From: Candidatus Aminicenantota bacterium
GTDB taxonomy: Bacteria; Acidobacteriota; Aminicenantia; JAMOAD01
NCBI GenBank assembly: GCA_027061995.1
Contig: JAMOUT010000010.1
Location: 1 to 60,709, forward strand
DNA length: 60,709 bases
Reading direction: 5' to 3'
Translations under genes and position numbers: made by a program
The notes under the pieces: generated by a model
What the model was told of the DNA's origin: nothing
The model's input: the letters and a program-made list of their open reading frames with translations, nothing else
Databases searched by the model: none
Shown here: positions 50,891 to 59,216 of the stretch, in pieces
Position numbering within the stretch: the stretch's first letter is position 1
How the letters are laid out: each line of letters begins with the position of its first letter

Positions 50891-52296
50891 CTATTAAATT
50901 CGGAACCGGAGGCTGGCGGGGAATTATGGGAAAAGAATTTACATTTCATAATTTGAGACTTGTGGTTCAGGCTTTTTCCAATTTTTTAAAAAGAAAAGTT
51001 AAAAAAGATGAAATAACGATTGCACTTGATTATGATTCAAGATTCTTTTCCAACAGATATGCGAAGGAAGCCACGAGATTATTTACTTTGAATGGAATCA
51101 GAGTATTATTTCCCGAAAGAGATACTCCTCTTCCCGCATTAGCTTATAAAATTGTTAAAAATAATCTTGACGGTGGTATGATTATAACCGCATCCAATAA
51201 CCCTCCCCTATACAATGGGGTGAAAATATTTTCGGATAATGGTGCATCCTTAAGAGAGAAATATGTAAAAGAGCTTGAACAAGAGATAAGAAAAATTGAA
51301 AATGATTTCAGATTTGTGCATAGATATCCTGTTTCCGACCTAATCCAATACAGGGATTTTGAGGAAGCATACTTGAATTATCTATCCTCTGAGATTGATA
51401 AAGATATAATAAAAAAAAGAAATCTTAAAGTTGTGGTTGATCCCCTATATGGCTCCGCACGAGAGTATATAGATAAATTTTTTATTGCCAATGAACTGTA
51501 TGTGGAAACAATCCATAATTTCAGAGATCCTTATTTCGGGGGAACTCTTCCCATCATTAAAAAAGAGAATCTTTCGGATCTCTCGAAAAAAATCATTGAA
51601 ACAAAGAGTGATATGGGGATAGCGGTTGACCTTGACGGAGATAGATTCGGAATTATTGATGAAACAGGCAGATATATTCATCCCAACATAATACTCTCAC
51701 TCATACTAAATTATCTTATTGAGGTAAAGGGTTTGAGAGGTAAAATAGCAAAATCAATTGCAACATCGGGTTTATTGAGTATGATAGCAAAAGAAAATAA
51801 TATAGAAATTGTGGAGACACCCGTAGGAGCTAAATATATATCGGAACTTATAACGGACGGAAAAGTTGAATTCGGGGCCGAGCAAAGTGCCGGATTTTGG
51901 TATAAGCCTCACCTTAATGAGAAGGACGGGATTTTCGGGGGGTTATTAGTTGCGGAAATATTAAGTTATTATAACAGACCTTTAAGCCAATTGATAAATA
52001 CCCTGTTTAACAGATATAAGAAGGTCTATCCTCTTGATAAAAATTTGATAATAAATGAAAAAAGGGTTGACAAATATAATAAATTCTGCGATATTAAATT
52101 TAAGGAGATAGAAGGAAAAAAGGTAAAAAAAGTGATTAAAATTGATGGTATAAAACTGATATTTAACGATGATAATTGGGTATTGGTAAGAGTATCCGGA
52201 AACGAGCCTATTATAAGGTTTTATTCTGAGGGGAGAAATAAAAAAGAGGCTGAGGTATTATTATCGGGGATATTAAAGGTTTTTAATAATGTTTGA
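50887..52296 (+). CDS. Phosphoglucomutase/phosphomannomutase family protein
   Basis: A 469-residue alpha-D-phosphohexomutase. FGTGGWRGIMGKEFT opens domain 1; the phosphoserine loop is TASNNPPLYNGVK (Asn where TASHNP is usual); the metal loop is DLDGDRFGIID; the sugar loop is FGAEQSAGFW instead of GGExSGH; the phosphate-binding loop is VRVSGNEPIIRFYSEG. It should interconvert hexose 1- and 6-phosphates for envelope or glycogen sugars; the altered loops make the specific sugar uncertain. It overlaps the next gene by 8 nt. Confidence 0.9.
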   Translation: MTIKFGTGGWRGIMGKEFTFHNLRLVVQAFSNFLKRKVKKDEITIALDYDSRFFSNRYAKEATRLFTLNGIRVLFPERDTPLPALAYKIVKNNLDGGMIITASNNPPLYNGVKIFSDNGASLREKYVKELEQEIRKIENDFRFVHRYPVSDLIQYRDFEEAYLNYLSSEIDKDIIKKRNLKVVVDPLYGSAREYIDKFFIANELYVETIHNFRDPYFGGTLPIIKKENLSDLSKKIIETKSDMGIAVDLDGDRFGIIDETGRYIHPNIILSLILNYLIEVKGLRGKIAKSIATSGLLSMIAKENNIEIVETPVGAKYISELITDGKVEFGAEQSAGFWYKPHLNEKDGIFGGLLVAEILSYYNRPLSQLINTLFNRYKKVYPLDKNLIINEKRVDKYNKFCDIKFKEIEGKKVKKVIKIDGIKLIFNDDNWVLVRVSGNEPIIRFYSEGRNKKEAEVLLSGILKVFNNV

Positions 52297-52606
52297 TGAG
52301 AAAGAGTGGAGTCTCGGTAAGAAAGTGTTATTGGGTTTTATCATATTTTTTTTTCTTACATTTATTATTACCTCTTTTTTCGGAAGAAGAGGGGTGATGG
52401 AGATTTTTAAATATAAAGATGAGATAACTCAGTTGGAAAACGAGATTGCTCAACTTAAAAAAGTTAAAAAAAGTCTTGAAGTTGAGATAAAAGAGCTTGA
52501 AAACAATAATATGGCGGTTGAGCCTATTGCAAGAAAAGAGTTATGGTATAAGAAAAAAGGGGAAAAAGTTATTATTTTTGATGAAAAGGGGAAAAATGAA
52601 AAATAA
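52289..52606 (+). CDS. ftsB: FtsB/DivIC-like septum protein
   Basis: A 105-residue bitopic protein: one transmembrane helix (about 10-28), then a leucine-type coiled coil (ITQLENEIAQLKKVKKSLEVEIKELENN) and a short tail with IARKELWYKKKGEKVIIF, the usual FtsB/DivIC ending (A.e.l.y.k.gE.v..). It would act with FtsL/FtsQ at the division site. It overlaps the mutase by 8 nt and NfeD by 11 nt. Confidence 0.8.
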   Translation: MFDEKEWSLGKKVLLGFIIFFFLTFIITSFFGRRGVMEIFKYKDEITQLENEIAQLKKVKKSLEVEIKELENNNMAVEPIARKELWYKKKGEKVIIFDEKGKNEK

Positions 52607-53876
52607 GATAATTATATTTTTGTTTATTATTATTTTAAGTGTGGTGGGAATCCGGGGAAAAGTTCTCGAATTAAAGATAAATGCTCCCATCCATTCGATA
52701 ACCGAGGAATATATTGTCAGAGGGATAGAATATGGAAATGTGAATGGTTTTTCATTAATCGTTTTAAAAATGGATACCCCCGGTGGCCTTGACAGTTCAA
52801 TGAGGAAAATAATAAAAGCCATTATAAATTCCAAAGTTCCTATTGCAGTATTTGTTTATCCTCAGGGAGCGAGAGCCGCATCGGCAGGTTTTTTTATACT
52901 TTTATCCGCGGATATAGCGGTTATGGCGAAAGGAACAAATACTGGAGCGGCTCATCCTGTTAGTATTTCGGGAAAAGGGATTGATAAAACAATGGGGGAA
53001 AAAATACTGAATGATGCATCCGCCTATATAAAGAATCTTGCGATAAAAAGGGGTAGAAATGAGAAATTAGCAGAGCTTGCGGTCAGGAAGAGTAAATCAT
53101 ATATGGATAGTGAAGCATTAAGAGATAAATTGATAGATTTTGTTGTTTCGGATACAAAACAATTAATCGAAAAAATAAACGGAAAAGAGATTAAAAGGTT
53201 TAATGGAAAGATTGAGAAAATTAATATTGAAGATAAAACAATAGAGCATTATGATATGAGTTGGAGACAAAGATTCCTTAATACTCTTGCGAATCCTTCT
53301 CTTGCTTATATGCTGTTGATGTTCGGATTATTGGGATTATATTTTGAATTTAATCATCCCGGAGGAGTTGTTCCGGGGATACTCGGAGCAATTTTTCTGC
53401 TTTTGGCAGCAATGGCTTTTCAGGTTTTACCGATTAATTATACCGGTTTGTTTTTAATAATATTATCAATCATTTTATTTATTGCCGAAATAAAAGTGCA
53501 GGGATTCGGAATACTCGGGATATCCGGTGTTATATCATTGATTCTCGGCTCTATAATTTTGGTTGACGCCCCCATAAAGGAGATGAGAATGTCATTATCA
53601 TTTGTTTTGCCTTTATCAATCGTTTTATCCGCTATTTTTGTCCTTATTCTTATATTGGTTATCAGAACTTATAAAACTAAGATTAAAACCGGAGAAGAGG
53701 GTATAATAGGTGAAATAGGAGAAGCTGTTAGTAATATAAAAGATAGGGGCAAAGTTTTTGTTCATGGTGAATGGTGGAATGCTAAGTCCGATGAGCTGAT
53801 TAAAAAAGGGGATAGAATTATTGTAGTTGGAAAAAACGGGATGGTTTTGAGAGTTAAACGATATAATGAAGAATAA
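52596..53876 (+). CDS. nfeD: NfeD-family membrane serine protease (ClpP-class)
   Basis: A 426-residue protein: signal segment (1-20), ClpP-like protease domain (about 25-200) with MDTPGGLDSSM, ARAASAGFFI (nucleophile Ser96), GAAHPVS and a candidate catalytic Lys at 131 or 136, several transmembrane helices (about 228-370), and a C-terminal OB-fold NfeD domain (GEEGIIGEIGEAVSNI, VFVHGEWWNAKSDE). Such proteases cleave stomatin-like partners; the slipin gene follows. AAGGGG supports ATG 52596; the in-frame ATG at 52497 is inside ftsB. Confidence 0.9.
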   Translation: MKNKIIIFLFIIILSVVGIRGKVLELKINAPIHSITEEYIVRGIEYGNVNGFSLIVLKMDTPGGLDSSMRKIIKAIINSKVPIAVFVYPQGARAASAGFFILLSADIAVMAKGTNTGAAHPVSISGKGIDKTMGEKILNDASAYIKNLAIKRGRNEKLAELAVRKSKSYMDSEALRDKLIDFVVSDTKQLIEKINGKEIKRFNGKIEKINIEDKTIEHYDMSWRQRFLNTLANPSLAYMLLMFGLLGLYFEFNHPGGVVPGILGAIFLLLAAMAFQVLPINYTGLFLIILSIILFIAEIKVQGFGILGISGVISLILGSIILVDAPIKEMRMSLSFVLPLSIVLSAIFVLILILVIRTYKTKIKTGEEGIIGEIGEAVSNIKDRGKVFVHGEWWNAKSDELIKKGDRIIVVGKNGMVLRVKRYNEE

Positions 53877-53903
53877 AATAAAAAATAATAAATGGAGGTA
53901 ATA

Positions 53904-54668
53904 ATGCCGGAGTTTTTAGGAATTTTAATATTTATCGGTCTTTATTTTCTTTTTACATGTTTGAGAGTTTTAAAGGAGTATGAAAGAGGTGTTGTATTCA
54001 GGTTGGGGAGGGTTCTTCCGAAAACAAAAGGTCCCGGTTTGATATTTTTATTGCCTTTCGGATTAGATAGAATGAGAAAAGTGGGGTTAAGAACAATTGT
54101 TCTTGATGTTCCATCTCAGGATGTTATCACGAAAGATAATGTTTCGGTTAAAGTTAATGCTGTTGTCTATTTCAGGGTTATCGAACCTATCAAAGCTATA
54201 ATTGAGGTTCAGGATTATATGTATGCGACTTCTCAACTTTCTCAAACAACTCTCAGATCTGTTCTCGGGCAGGTTGAACTTGATACTCTTCTTTCGGAAA
54301 GAGAGCATCTCAATAATAAGATACAAGAGATATTGGATTTACATACTGATCCGTGGGGTATAAAAGTAACTATGGTCGAGATAAAATATGTTGATCTTCC
54401 TCAAGAGATGCAGAGAGCAATGGCAAAACAGGCGGAAGCCGAAAGGGAAAAGAGAGCTAAAATAATTCATGCGGAAGGTGAGCTTAAAGCATCGAAACAA
54501 CTAATGGAAGCTGCTAATGTTATGACTCAGAATCCCATAACAATACAATTAAGATATCTGCAAACATTGACAGAGATATCCGCTGAAAAGAACTCCACTA
54601 TTATTTTTCCGCTACCTATAGATATGCTGGAAACTTTTTTTAAAGTTAAACCGAAGAAGGGTGAATAA
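53904..54668 (+). CDS. Slipin / stomatin-like SPFH protein
   Basis: A 254-residue SPFH protein: N-terminal helix (about 3-20), then [80 protein letters not shown] and the coiled [24 protein letters not shown]. It forms membrane oligomers and is the usual partner and substrate of NfeD. GGAGG precedes ATG 53904; the in-frame ATG at 53892 overlaps the site itself. Confidence 0.92.
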   Translation: MPEFLGILIFIGLYFLFTCLRVLKEYERGVVFRLGRVLPKTKGPGLIFLLPFGLDRMRKVGLRTIVLDVPSQDVITKDNVSVKVNAVVYFRVIEPIKAIIEVQDYMYATSQLSQTTLRSVLGQVELDTLLSEREHLNNKIQEILDLHTDPWGIKVTMVEIKYVDLPQEMQRAMAKQAEAEREKRAKIIHAEGELKASKQLMEAANVMTQNPITIQLRYLQTLTEISAEKNSTIIFPLPIDMLETFFKVKPKKGE

Positions 54669-54673
54669 ATAAT

Positions 54674-55270
54674 ATGAGTGATAGATTGCCGAGAACAGAA
54701 TATGATGTGAATTATCTGCAAATCATAGTGTTTGTTTTTGTTTTTATCTCTCTTTTGATAATCTCGTTTTTTGCCGGCTATTATGCAGGTAAAAAAAGCT
54801 CGGAACAAAAAAAAGAGATTATACAAACAAAGAAAAAAGGGGGGATTGAAAAAACAACTCAAAGAAAACTCGGAACCATTGAAAAGAGTGGTCATTCGGA
54901 TAAAATCAAAAGAGATGTTGGGCAAAAACCCGAGAAAAAACAAGAAAATAAAAATATTGTCTCTGTAAAAAAGGAGACGGGGAAAAAACAGGTTAAAAAA
55001 GAAGACAGGAAGAAGATTCATAAAAGAAATTATAGAAGAGGGTATTATATTCAGGTTGCCGCATTTAAAGATTTAAACTCCGCAAAGAAAAAAGCGAAAA
55101 GATATAGAAGAAAATTTAAGGTTATAATATATTATCCCAAGCCAGAAGATACTACAAAATGGTATAGGTTATGGATAGGCCCGTATTCAAATAAAAGGAT
55201 TTTGAATAAAACCTTGGAAAGATTAAAAAAAGAGTTTGGTAAAAAGGGATTTGTTAGAAAGATTGATTAG
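54674..55270 (+). CDS. SPOR-domain membrane protein
   Basis: A 198-residue bitopic protein: transmembrane helix (about 17-40), a Lys-rich disordered linker (45-120) and a C-terminal SPOR domain (YYIQVAAFKDLNSAKKKAKRY, YRLWIGPYSNKRILNKTLERLK). SPOR domains bind septal peptidoglycan stripped of stem peptides, so this is probably a division or cell-wall protein. It has no strong ribosome site and starts 5 nt after the slipin stop. It overlaps the next frame by 35 nt. Confidence 0.85.
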   Translation: MSDRLPRTEYDVNYLQIIVFVFVFISLLIISFFAGYYAGKKSSEQKKEIIQTKKKGGIEKTTQRKLGTIEKSGHSDKIKRDVGQKPEKKQENKNIVSVKKETGKKQVKKEDRKKIHKRNYRRGYYIQVAAFKDLNSAKKKAKRYRRKFKVIIYYPKPEDTTKWYRLWIGPYSNKRILNKTLERLKKEFGKKGFVRKID

Positions 55271-56312
55271 AATCGCTGAGGAATTCCTGTTTTTTTTTGA
55301 TAAACAATTGATAGATAATTACGGTGTTTTACCTTTGGCATATACCGGAGAAGAGCTTGTTGTAGGGACATATAAAAGAGAGATTAAAAAGATTAAAAAA
55401 ATATTGGGGGAATTATTACCGTTTGAGATCTCCATGTTTAAGATAAAAAAAGAGTTTTTTGATGAAGAATACGGAAGATTGTTTTTCAAACCTTCAGAAT
55501 TTATCGTTTATGATAAGAAAAAATTGATTTTATCGCCGGGGAAAATGGTAATTGAGGAAAAGATGCCTGATATGGAGATTTTCCGCTATATTATTGTTTT
55601 GATGATAAAAAAGAAAAGAAGATTCATCATATTATCGCACGGTGAAAATATTGTGGGAAATGAAAAAATTTATGATTTCGTTTATGATAAAATAAAAAAG
55701 TTTTTTATTGACAATTTTATGTTTAACCCTCTTCCTATTAAAGTGGAAGGTAGAAAGTTATATCTTTACTATGAATTGTCGGATGCTGGGAAAATTTATC
55801 TTGAATTATTACCCTATTCATTATGGGAAAAAGATATCTTTAAATTAACGGGATTGTATGAACCTGATAAACTGAATATAATTCTCGGGGAAGATTCGGT
55901 TAGAAAAAGATTTTTTTTGCAACTTTTTCTTAGAAGATTTGATCATAATATTTTTTTTACCATCCCTCCCAAGCCTTTAAAGCTTGAAAAATTAAACGGA
56001 TTTATGTTTAAAACCGAATTATTGGATAAAATTTTGAATGCGATTAAAGGAAACGGAAAGAATATATATTTGTTAAACGGAGATATCTCCCTTTATACCC
56101 TATTTATGAAAAAAAGGATAAGGGATACGATTATTTCTCTCCCCGTAGAGGATGATAAAGGGTTAACAAACAAAATAAAAAAGGAGAAGGTTGATTCCGC
56201 AATTAAAGAAGCGTATGATTTAAGTGTTGTTAAAGTGGATTTTTTGAAAAAATCGGATGGTAAATTTACAGGATATAAACCTGTAATAAAAAAATACAAA
56301 AATGTATTATGA
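55236..56312 (+). CDS. Degenerate GspE/PilB-like protein of unknown function
   Basis: About 350 residues, soluble. The first third (FDKQLIDNYGVLPLAYTGEELVVGTYKREIKKIKKILG) follows the MshEN/GspE N-terminal pattern found in pilus ATPases. A later GLYEPDKLNIILGEDSVRKRFFLQLFLRR sits where GspE has its Walker A (GxNxIxxGPTGSGKTTTLY), but Gly-Lys-Thr/Ser is missing. It may be a non-catalytic relative. Only TTG codons (55236, 55251, 55263) can start it, within the SPOR gene, so the exact start is uncertain. Family assignment is tentative. Confidence 0.5.
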   Translation: MVKRDLLERLIRIAEEFLFFFDKQLIDNYGVLPLAYTGEELVVGTYKREIKKIKKILGELLPFEISMFKIKKEFFDEEYGRLFFKPSEFIVYDKKKLILSPGKMVIEEKMPDMEIFRYIIVLMIKKKRRFIILSHGENIVGNEKIYDFVYDKIKKFFIDNFMFNPLPIKVEGRKLYLYYELSDAGKIYLELLPYSLWEKDIFKLTGLYEPDKLNIILGEDSVRKRFFLQLFLRRFDHNIFFTIPPKPLKLEKLNGFMFKTELLDKILNAIKGNGKNIYLLNGDISLYTLFMKKRIRDTIISLPVEDDKGLTNKIKKEKVDSAIKEAYDLSVVKVDFLKKSDGKFTGYKPVIKKYKNVL

Positions 56313-56317
56313 ATATA

Positions 56318-56347
56318 TTGACTTTTTATGTTTATTAGTATTAATAT
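56318..56347 (+). promoter_or_regulatory. Promoter of the F0 gene cluster
   Basis: TTGACT (56318-56323), an 18-nt spacer and TAATAT (56342-56347). Transcription would start near 56354, just before TAGGAGGTGA, which is complementary to the 16S rRNA tail over ten bases. Confidence 0.45.
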
Positions 56348-56372
56348 ATGGTGATGATGTTAGGAGGTGAAG

Positions 56373-56669
56373 ATGAACAAGTTGGAAGTAAATTCTTGGG
56401 AAATTCTTGATATAATTAAAGATAATTCCGAAAAGTTTTACGGGCAAGCAGGAGATCTTGATAATGGAGATGCGCTTGCGGTTTTTTGTAGGATAGCGGA
56501 TGATTATTTTGAACTTTTTTACAGTGATATTGTAGCTAACTATATAACCCATTTTGATAATGAAAAAGAGATGAGAGCAATTATGAAAAAAAGATTTAAA
56601 GAACTCGGGGGGGAGCTTCCGGAAGAGATAGTATTGGATAAATCCTTTTTGCCTGATGAAGAAGAATAG
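56373..56669 (+). CDS. Small conserved-looking protein at the head of the F0 cluster
   Basis: A 98-residue acidic soluble protein, mostly helical (VNSWEILDIIKDNSEKFYGQAGDLDNGDALAVFCRIADDYFELFYSDI, ending in DEEE). The ATG at 56373 follows a very strong TAGGAGGTGA; a GTG at 56367 lies within that site. It overlaps atpZ by 14 nt, so it is made with the F0 proteins. I do not recognise it. No membrane segment, no metal motif. Confidence 0.65.
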   Translation: MNKLEVNSWEILDIIKDNSEKFYGQAGDLDNGDALAVFCRIADDYFELFYSDIVANYITHFDNEKEMRAIMKKRFKELGGELPEEIVLDKSFLPDEEE

Positions 56670-56898
56670 ACACAATATGGCAAAATGGCTTAATGTAGCC
56701 ACCCTAGCCACTATGATTCCGGTATCAACAGGGGTAGGATTTATTATTGGTTATTACTTGGACAAACTTTTTAAAACAGAACCTTACCTTGTTATTATTT
56801 GGACATTATTAGGGATAATTGCGGGATTTAAGAGTATTATCGAATTTGTTATCCGGGAAAATAAAGAGATAGAAGAAGAAAGTGATAAAAAGGATTAA
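56656..56898 (+). CDS. atpZ: AtpZ/AtpI-type F0 accessory protein
   Basis: An 80-residue protein with two transmembrane helices. VATLATMIPVSTGVGFIIGYYLDKLFKTEPYLVIIWTLLGIIAGFKSI is the AtpZ/putative F0F1-ATPase subunit pattern, including GYYLD..F.T.P. AtpZ and AtpI help assemble the c-ring and may carry Mg2+ or Ca2+. Starts at ATG 56656 and 56677 are both possible. It overlaps the genes on both sides. Confidence 0.85.
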   Translation: MKKNRHNMAKWLNVATLATMIPVSTGVGFIIGYYLDKLFKTEPYLVIIWTLLGIIAGFKSIIEFVIRENKEIEEESDKKD

Positions 56899-57241
56899 TC
56901 GGACTATTATAAGTTTGATGATTTTTGGAACAATTCTAACCTTTTTTATTACGAATAAGTTGTTACTTGCGGGTGCTTATCTTCTTGGAGCCTTATGTTT
57001 TTTATTTCTTTTCCTGCATTTACAATATATGTTTAAAGGGGATATTAGAAAAAACAAGAAGATATATTTCACTTATTTCTTTAGGCTATCCTTGATTATA
57101 TTTTTGTTTTATGTTAGTATTAAAATCTCAAAAGAGTTTTTTATTTTAGCCATAGTAGGATTTATTATTGCTTCATTTTCCTTGATGATTCAAGGATTAT
57201 TAATTGTTTTTAGAAATGGAGGAGCTGATGGAAGAACATAG
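56882..57241 (+). CDS. atpI: ATP synthase subunit I-like protein
   Basis: A 119-residue protein with four hydrophobic helices, in the place and size of AtpI (GAYLLGALCFLFLFLHLQYMFKGD, FRLSLIIFLFYVSI). AtpI is a c-ring assembly factor. GTG 56882 is the start and overlaps atpZ by 17 nt; the stop overlaps the atpB start. Sequence identity to known AtpI is weak and the call rests on topology and position. Confidence 0.7.
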   Translation: MIKRINRTIISLMIFGTILTFFITNKLLLAGAYLLGALCFLFLFLHLQYMFKGDIRKNKKIYFTYFFRLSLIIFLFYVSIKISKEFFILAIVGFIIASFSLMIQGLLIVFRNGGADGRT

Positions 57242-57965
57242 CTTTTTACTTGTGGAATTATTTAATAAATTGTTCGGAAAAATAGTTTTGGCTATATACT
57301 CTGTATTCGGTATTAAATCTGTAAATCCGGAGCATCCTATTCCGGCACATGTTGTTTTTGCGATAATCATAGCATTTATTATAGCTGTTTTTTTATGGTT
57401 AATAGCAAAAAAACCGAAAATTATTCCTACCCCGGTTCAATCATTTGCCGAAACTTTATATACTATGTTTGAAGGTATTATTATTGATATTATAGGAGAA
57501 GACGGAAAAAGATATCTTCCAATGATAGGAACAATCGGGTTTTTTATATTTTTCTGCAATGTTGCGGGACTTTTTCCGGGATTTGAATCGCCAACGGCCA
57601 ATTTGAATGTAACAGCGGGAACCGCTGTTTTTGTATTTTTGTATTATAATTTTGTTGGAGTCCGAGAGATAGGTATTAAAAAATATTTGAGGCATTTGGC
57701 GGGCCCTTATCTATGGTTGGCTCCATTGATGTTTCCGATAGAGGTTATAAGTCATTTTTCAAGACCATTATCCCTTTCGGTAAGACTTTTCGGGAATATT
57801 ATGGGGGAGGATATGGTTATTTTGATTCTTGCCAGTTTAATCCCTTATATAGTTCCTTTGCCGATGATGGCACTCGCGATATTCACCTCTTTTGTTCAGG
57901 CGATGGTTTTTACAATGCTGGCAATAGTATATCTTTCGGGTGCTGTTGCTTCCGAAGAACATTAA
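57228..57965 (+). CDS. atpB: ATP synthase F0 subunit a
   Basis: A 245-residue polytopic stator subunit with ion half-channels. PVQSFAETLYTMFEGIIIDIIGEDGKRYLPMIGTIGFFIFFCNVAGLFPGFESPTANLNVTAGTA and PLSLSVRLFGNIMGEDMVI (essential stator Arg in LSVRLFGN) are diagnostic, as is VQAMVFTMLAIVYLSGA. GGAGGAG precedes ATG 57228. An in-frame codon at 57204 lies before that site and is unlikely. Confidence 0.95.
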   Translation: MEEHSFLLVELFNKLFGKIVLAIYSVFGIKSVNPEHPIPAHVVFAIIIAFIIAVFLWLIAKKPKIIPTPVQSFAETLYTMFEGIIIDIIGEDGKRYLPMIGTIGFFIFFCNVAGLFPGFESPTANLNVTAGTAVFVFLYYNFVGVREIGIKKYLRHLAGPYLWLAPLMFPIEVISHFSRPLSLSVRLFGNIMGEDMVILILASLIPYIVPLPMMALAIFTSFVQAMVFTMLAIVYLSGAVASEEH

Positions 57966-57987
57966 TTTATATAATAGGAGGATATAG

Positions 57988-58341
57988 ATGAAAAAAGTTA
58001 TTGTTATTTTATTCATGTTAGCTATTATTAGTGCCGCTCCTCTTTTAGCGTCCCCTACGGAGGGAGTTACAAATGGGACCGGTGGTGCAGCTAATATGCA
58101 AGTTATTTGGGCGATAATCATTGGAGGAGCCGCTCTTGCAATTGCGGCTGCAGCGGGAGCTATTGCTCAATCAAAAGCTATTGTGGCGGCAGCCGAAGGG
58201 ATATCAAGAAATCCCGCGGTTGCAAAAAATCTGCAGACTCTTTTGATTCTCGGGTTAGCTTTTATTGAATCTCTTGTTATCTATGTTTTACTTATTGATT
58301 TGATTATCTTCTTTGCAAGATGGGGGAGTATAGCAGGATAA
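57988..58341 (+). CDS. atpE: ATP synthase F0 subunit c, with Na+-type ion site and N-terminal signal
   Basis: A 117-residue c subunit. Residues 1-22 look like a cleavable signal peptide (MKKVIVILFMLAIISAAPLLA), which is longer than the usual 75-90 residue c protein. The hairpin follows, with the loop Arg74-Asn-Pro. Gln61, Glu94, Ser95 and Tyr99 stand at exactly the spacing of Gln32, Glu65, Ser66 and Tyr70 of the Na+-driven Ilyobacter c-ring, whereas H+ rings lack the Gln and Ser/Thr. AGGAGG precedes the start. No atpF follows. Confidence 0.93.
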   Translation: MKKVIVILFMLAIISAAPLLASPTEGVTNGTGGAANMQVIWAIIIGGAALAIAAAAGAIAQSKAIVAAAEGISRNPAVAKNLQTLLILGLAFIESLVIYVLLIDLIIFFARWGSIAG

Positions 58342-58357
58342 TAGTAGAGCCCGATTA

Positions 58358-59215
58358 ATGAAAAAAATATTTTGCCTGTTAAAGGAAGCTACAAAAAGGT
58401 TTTATAAAGATAGAGTTCCCGATAATGCGGCAATTATTTCATATTATTCATTATTAGCAGCACTCCCGATATTGGGAGTGCTGCTATTTTTTATTACAAA
58501 ATTCGCTTCTTCAAAAGACCTTGTATTTAAAACACTTCATCTGTTTACAAAAGATATATTTTTAACACTTGATCCCTCCTTTTTTGAAAAAACAAAATAT
58601 TTGGCGGGTGTTTTTTCAAAAATGGGGTTATACGGATTGATTGCATCCATTATTCTCGCCTTTTATCTGTTTTCAAAAACAATCTATTTTATAAATGTTA
58701 TTTTTAAGTCGGAAAAAAGCAAAAAAATAACTTTTTGGATGAACAGACTTAAAGAGTTAGGACTTATGCTTTTTGCCGCAATCTTATTCTTCTTATCTTT
58801 TTTAATGACAAATTTCTTCTCAACTTTCAAGAGATTTATAACAAGTTCGCCGCTCGGGAAATATGTTAATCCCTCATATATAAAATTATTTAATAATTTT
58901 ATGATAAGGTTTTTTATCCCGTTTTTTTTAACCTTTTTATTCTTTTTAATAATATATAAAATGATACCTCATGTTTATATAACTAAAAAAGCGGCTCTCA
59001 TATCGGCTCTTGTTGCTTCTCTTATCTGGGAGATTGCCAAAGGGATATTTTCCTGGTATCTTGCCAAAATAGCTATTTACGGAAGATTACACGGAACATT
59101 GCCTGTCATTGTTGGTTTTGTATTACTTGTTGATCTTGGGTTTACAATCCTTTTTTGGGGGGCGGAGCTTAACTATGTTCTAAATATATATTATCTGAAA
59201 AGGAAAAAAGAATAA
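58358..59215 (+). CDS. yihY: YihY/BrkB family membrane protein
   Basis: A 285-residue polytopic protein of the YihY/virulence factor BrkB family: [27 protein letters not shown], the middle helices, [49 protein letters not shown], and the late [35 protein letters not shown]. Function is unknown; the older RNase BN name is wrong for this family. It begins 16 nt after atpE. A perfect terminator-like hairpin lies within codons 33-45, so reads from the F0 promoter may stop here. No strong ribosome site. Confidence 0.88.
   Translation: MKKIFCLLKEATKRFYKDRVPDNAAIISYYSLLAALPILGVLLFFITKFASSKDLVFKTLHLFTKDIFLTLDPSFFEKTKYLAGVFSKMGLYGLIASIILAFYLFSKTIYFINVIFKSEKSKKITFWMNRLKELGLMLFAAILFFLSFLMTNFFSTFKRFITSSPLGKYVNPSYIKLFNNFMIRFFIPFFLTFLFFLIIYKMIPHVYITKKAALISALVASLIWEIAKGIFSWYLAKIAIYGRLHGTLPVIVGFVLLVDLGFTILFWGAELNYVLNIYYLKRKKE
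58456..58492 (+). terminator. Intrinsic terminator-like hairpin inside yihY
   Basis: AGCAGCACTCCC (58456-58467) pairs perfectly with GGGAGTGCTGCT (58474-58485) around the 6-nt loop GATATT; after one A come six T residues (58487-58492). It has every feature of a rho-independent terminator, but lies about 100 nt inside the yihY reading frame and 115 nt after atpE. Confidence 0.7.
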
Positions 59216-59216
59216 A

